Shown here piece after piece: positions 4,778 through 6,754 of a DNA stretch of 6,754 nt. The notes beneath the pieces are model-generated. The model saw only the letters and a list, made by a program, of their open reading frames with translations. It made no database searches and was not told the DNA's origin. Each line of letters begins with the position of its first letter. Position 1 is the stretch's first letter. The position numbers and the translations under genes are program-made. The stretch spans positions 1 through 6,754 of the forward strand of contig DSBB01000257.1 in the NCBI GenBank assembly GCA_011046175.1. Direction: 5' to 3'. This DNA is from Candidatus Hydrogenedentota bacterium. Its GTDB lineage: Bacteria > Hydrogenedentota > Hydrogenedentia > Hydrogenedentales > CAITNO01.

Positions 4778-6109
4778 TTAATCACACGTGGCTTTCCCGG
4801 CAAGTTTTTTGCCCATCAACGCTATTTCTGTTTCAATGAAAGCGCCAAGACCGGAACCATAGTAAGACCGGCTTTCCACTTCGTAGCCTCCGTGCGCGTA
4901 TTCCTTTTCATTGACAATGTAGCCTATGTAATCGTTGGCCAATCCAATTGCCAGCGGCAATTCGAAATCACTATCGGCGAAGCCCTCTTCAACCGCCTGG
5001 CCGACTTCCATGATCGGTTCCCCGGGCAGTCCGGCAAGCGCGATTGGACCGATTTGGAATAACTGAAGCTCGGCTTTTCCCGGCAGCGCCTCGCGCGCCG
5101 CATCGGCATAAGCCGCAAACTTCCGTCTGGCGCTTTCGGGGAATGTGATTTCCGGCAAGTCCGGCAAGCAGCGCATATAACCGATGGACAAATCCGGGCG
5201 CGTTTCAATTTGTTCCGCCAATTGCGCCGCATATTGCGCAAGCCGCATTCCATAATTGTTCATGCGCTCGAACTCATCCCCGCCTTCGCCGACTGCGGGG
5301 GATTGATCGCCTTCCGCGCCGTTAAGATACAGCGCCACACATTTTGGAAAGGCGCGTTCCAATTCTCGCTGTAAGACACCCGGCCACTCGGCGGAAATCC
5401 TCATGTTTTCTGCGCCCAAGATGGTGGGATGCGCCGCAAAATGAACCGCCAGCGCGAGACATTCGCCGTTCATGTCGTCAAAACGCACAACGGAAAGTTT
5501 CGGTTCCACATTGGGTGTTTCTCCGTTGGCGTTCCGTTGCTCCGTGTTGTAGCGCCAGCGGCGGTTGCGCGTGAACCCGTCCAAATTTTTGGCGGCATAA
5601 CCAACTCGCGCCGGGATGGTCGCAGCCGCCGCCCGGCGTATGGCTTGGGCAATCGCGGAAGTCATTATGTCAACAATTGCGGGATCATATTTGCCGAATT
5701 GCATCTGCCAGAATTTTTCAGGGTACATGGACGGCCCGGCGTGGGTGTGCGACGCCGCGACAAAAATGTTGTCAAGGTTCATGCCCAGGTCGGCGGTTTT
5801 TTCGACTATCTGCTTCTTGAATTCCGGCGTGGAAGAGCGTAAATCAACGGCAATCAACGCCATGTGTCTGTTCTTATCATTCAAATACAATACTTTTGCG
5901 CGAAGCGGATCATGGATACCCGTCGCCGGACGTCCCAGTCGCGCGCCATATCCGGCCAGAGGCACCCTGAAAGTGGTTACGTCCGGCGTAATATCGGCTG
6001 TGCCCAAGCCTATTTCCAAGGCTTCCGAACTCGTCAGGGCTGCAAACAAGAATCCCGCAAGAAACAGCAGGCAGTTGCCGACAAATTTAGAAAAAGCGCG
6101 TTGCATCAT
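4778..6109 (-). CDS. Secreted neutral/alkaline non-lysosomal ceramidase-family hydrolase
   Basis: A 443-residue protein. Residues 1-30 look like a Sec signal peptide: basic Arg4/Lys8, a hydrophobic stretch at 13-26, and a possible cleavage after SEA (28-30). It should act in the periplasm or outside. The mature part matches the neutral ceramidase catalytic domain (Pfam Ceramidase_alk type), a zinc-dependent amidase. Landmarks are GLGTADITP (34-42), SHTHAGPS (120-127) and HFAAHPT (223-229) with zinc histidines, NGAEGDQSP (263-271) carrying the family serine Ser270, LPGEP (361-365) with Glu364, and NDYIGY (392-397) followed by HGGYE (406-410). At 443 residues it lacks the C-terminal beta domain of the Pseudomonas enzyme (about 650 residues), like many short environmental-bacterial members. 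The substrate may be ceramide or another N-acyl compound. AAAGGAG stands 7 bases before the first of two adjacent ATGs; the second, at 6106, is nearly as good. It follows the ABC ATPase gene after 13 bases. Confidence 0.9.
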   Translation of the reverse strand: MMQRAFSKFVGNCLLFLAGFLFAALTSSEALEIGLGTADITPDVTTFRVPLAGYGARLGRPATGIHDPLRAKVLYLNDKNRHMALIAVDLRSSTPEFKKQIVEKTADLGMNLDNIFVAASHTHAGPSMYPEKFWQMQFGKYDPAIVDIMTSAIAQAIRRAAAATIPARVGYAAKNLDGFTRNRRWRYNTEQRNANGETPNVEPKLSVVRFDDMNGECLALAVHFAAHPTILGAENMRISAEWPGVLQRELERAFPKCVALYLNGAEGDQSPAVGEGGDEFERMNNYGMRLAQYAAQLAEQIETRPDLSIGYMRCLPDLPEITFPESARRKFAAYADAAREALPGKAELQLFQIGPIALAGLPGEPIMEVGQAVEEGFADSDFELPLAIGLANDYIGYIVNEKEYAHGGYEVESRSYYGSGLGAFIETEIALMGKKLAGKATCD

Positions 6110-6116
6110 TATATTT

Positions 6117-6123
6117 CTCCTTT
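6117..6123 (-). promoter_or_regulatory. Ribosome binding site shared with the upstream stop codon
   Basis: AAAGGAG on the minus strand begins with the last A of the ABC-ATPase TGA stop (6125-6123) and lies 7 bases before the ATG at 6109. This leaves no room for a promoter and points to coupled translation of the two genes. Confidence 0.7.
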
Positions 6124-6754
6124 CAGGAGGGCGACAATTGCTCGTTGCCGTTGCGGACGGCGCAGGCGACTTTATGTCCCGGGAACGCCTCCGTCAGATG
6201 CTGTGTTTCAACGGCGCACCGTTCTTCCGCGCACTCGCACCGCGGGTGGAATGGGCACCCAAGCGGCGGGTTAATGGGGCTTGGCGGTTCTCCTTTGGGA
6301 AGTCGGCGTATCTTGTGTTGTCGCGGGTCGGGTTGGGGCGCAGCGCCGAGCAAGGCGTTTGTGTAGGGATGAATGGGATTTGAAAAAAGCCGGTCCGCCG
6401 GAGCAATTTCAACAATACGCCCAAGATACATCACCGCAACCTGTTCGGAAATATGGCGCACAACATCCAGGTTGTGACCGATAAACAAGTAGGTCAACCC
6501 GAGAGTATCACGCAGTTCCTGAAGCAGGTTGAGAATCTGCGCCTGAATGGAAACGTCAAGCGCCGACACCGGCTCATCGGCGACAATAAAATCAGGCTCC
6601 ACCGCCAGCGCCCGCGCAATGCCGATCCGTTGACGCTGCCCCCCGCTGAATTCATGGGGATAGCGGTCTGCGGCGGACGCGGCGAGACCCACCCTGTCCA
6701 GCAAAGACGCAATCCGCGCAGGGGTTTCTTTTCCACGGGCAAGCCCGTGAAACC
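6123..6754 (-). CDS. oppF: Peptide ABC transporter ATP-binding protein, OppF/DppF type (C-terminal part)
   Basis: The frame is open from the right edge to TGA at 6125-6123, showing about 209 residues; the N-terminus with the Walker A P-loop lies outside. The ABC signature FSGGQRQRIGIARAL is at visible residues 35-49, Walker B FIVADEPVSALDVS at 55-68 (Asp59, Glu60), and the switch histidine in FIGHNL (His93). The wording FSGGQRQRIGIARAL / DEPVSALDVS is that of the F subunit rather than OppD. The C-terminal oligopeptide-transporter domain follows, with GEPPSPINPPLGCPFHPRC ending at 172 and further cysteines at 174, 179 and 197, the region that holds an iron-sulfur cluster in some DppF/OppD proteins. 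It would power import of oligo- or dipeptides at the inner membrane, with an OppD partner and permeases presumably upstream. oppF versus dppF cannot be separated here. The ceramidase-family gene is immediately downstream. Confidence 0.93.
   Translation of the reverse strand, partial: FHGLARGKETPARIASLLDRVGLAASAADRYPHEFSGGQRQRIGIARALAVEPDFIVADEPVSALDVSIQAQILNLLQELRDTLGLTYLFIGHNLDVVRHISEQVAVMYLGRIVEIAPADRLFSNPIHPYTNALLGAAPQPDPRQHKIRRLPKGEPPSPINPPLGCPFHPRCECAEERCAVETQHLTEAFPGHKVACAVRNGNEQLSPS

Noticed and set aside
5616..6383. Plus-strand open frame of 255 codons opposite the ceramidase-family and ABC-ATPase genes
   Set aside because: It crosses the boundary of two convincing minus-strand genes, and its product shows no domain motif.

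Overview
The window is a compact bacterial chromosome segment. Every gene I can support lies on the minus strand, so transcription runs from right to left. Codon use is ordinary bacterial, base composition is slightly GC-rich, and most genes have clear AGGA/GGAG-type ribosome binding sites. Several features would fit a Gram-negative bacterium of the Verrucomicrobiota/Lentisphaerota/Planctomycetota sphere or a neighbouring lineage: an FHA-GAF signalling protein, a short exported neutral-ceramidase-family hydrolase, and an adenylate kinase with a short cysteine-free LID. That placement is inference and no marker here proves it.

In order of transcription: (1) the 3' part of an OppF/DppF-type peptide-importer ATPase (6754-6123, N-terminus outside the window), followed after 13 bases by (2) a secreted neutral/alkaline ceramidase-family protein (6109-4778), the two apparently translated from one message. 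After a 115-base gap holding a good extended -10 promoter comes (3) adenylate kinase adk (4662-4024). Then comes a 15-bp perfect inverted repeat, followed by (4) a HAD-family phosphatase with a TTG start (3948-3265). A 199-base gap with a second promoter candidate and a possible 9-residue mini-ORF leads to (5) a GalE-type sugar-nucleotide epimerase (3065-2112). Next are (6) glycerol-3-phosphate dehydrogenase gpsA (2034-1057) and, after a 156-base structured leader, (7) an FHA-GAF protein (900-1) that runs off the left edge.

Functionally this is mostly housekeeping: nucleotide balance (adk), phospholipid precursor (gpsA), and activated sugars for envelope polysaccharide (epimerase). Next to these sit a peptide-uptake and amide-hydrolase unit and a signal-sensing protein. 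I see no transposase, integrase, CRISPR array, rRNA or tRNA, and no convincing undescribed defence or mobile system. The better second-look items are the large hairpin between adk and the HAD gene, the ABC-ATPase/ceramidase coupling, the in-frame hexanucleotide repeat in the FHA-GAF linker, and the apparent loss of the motif III lysine in the HAD protein.
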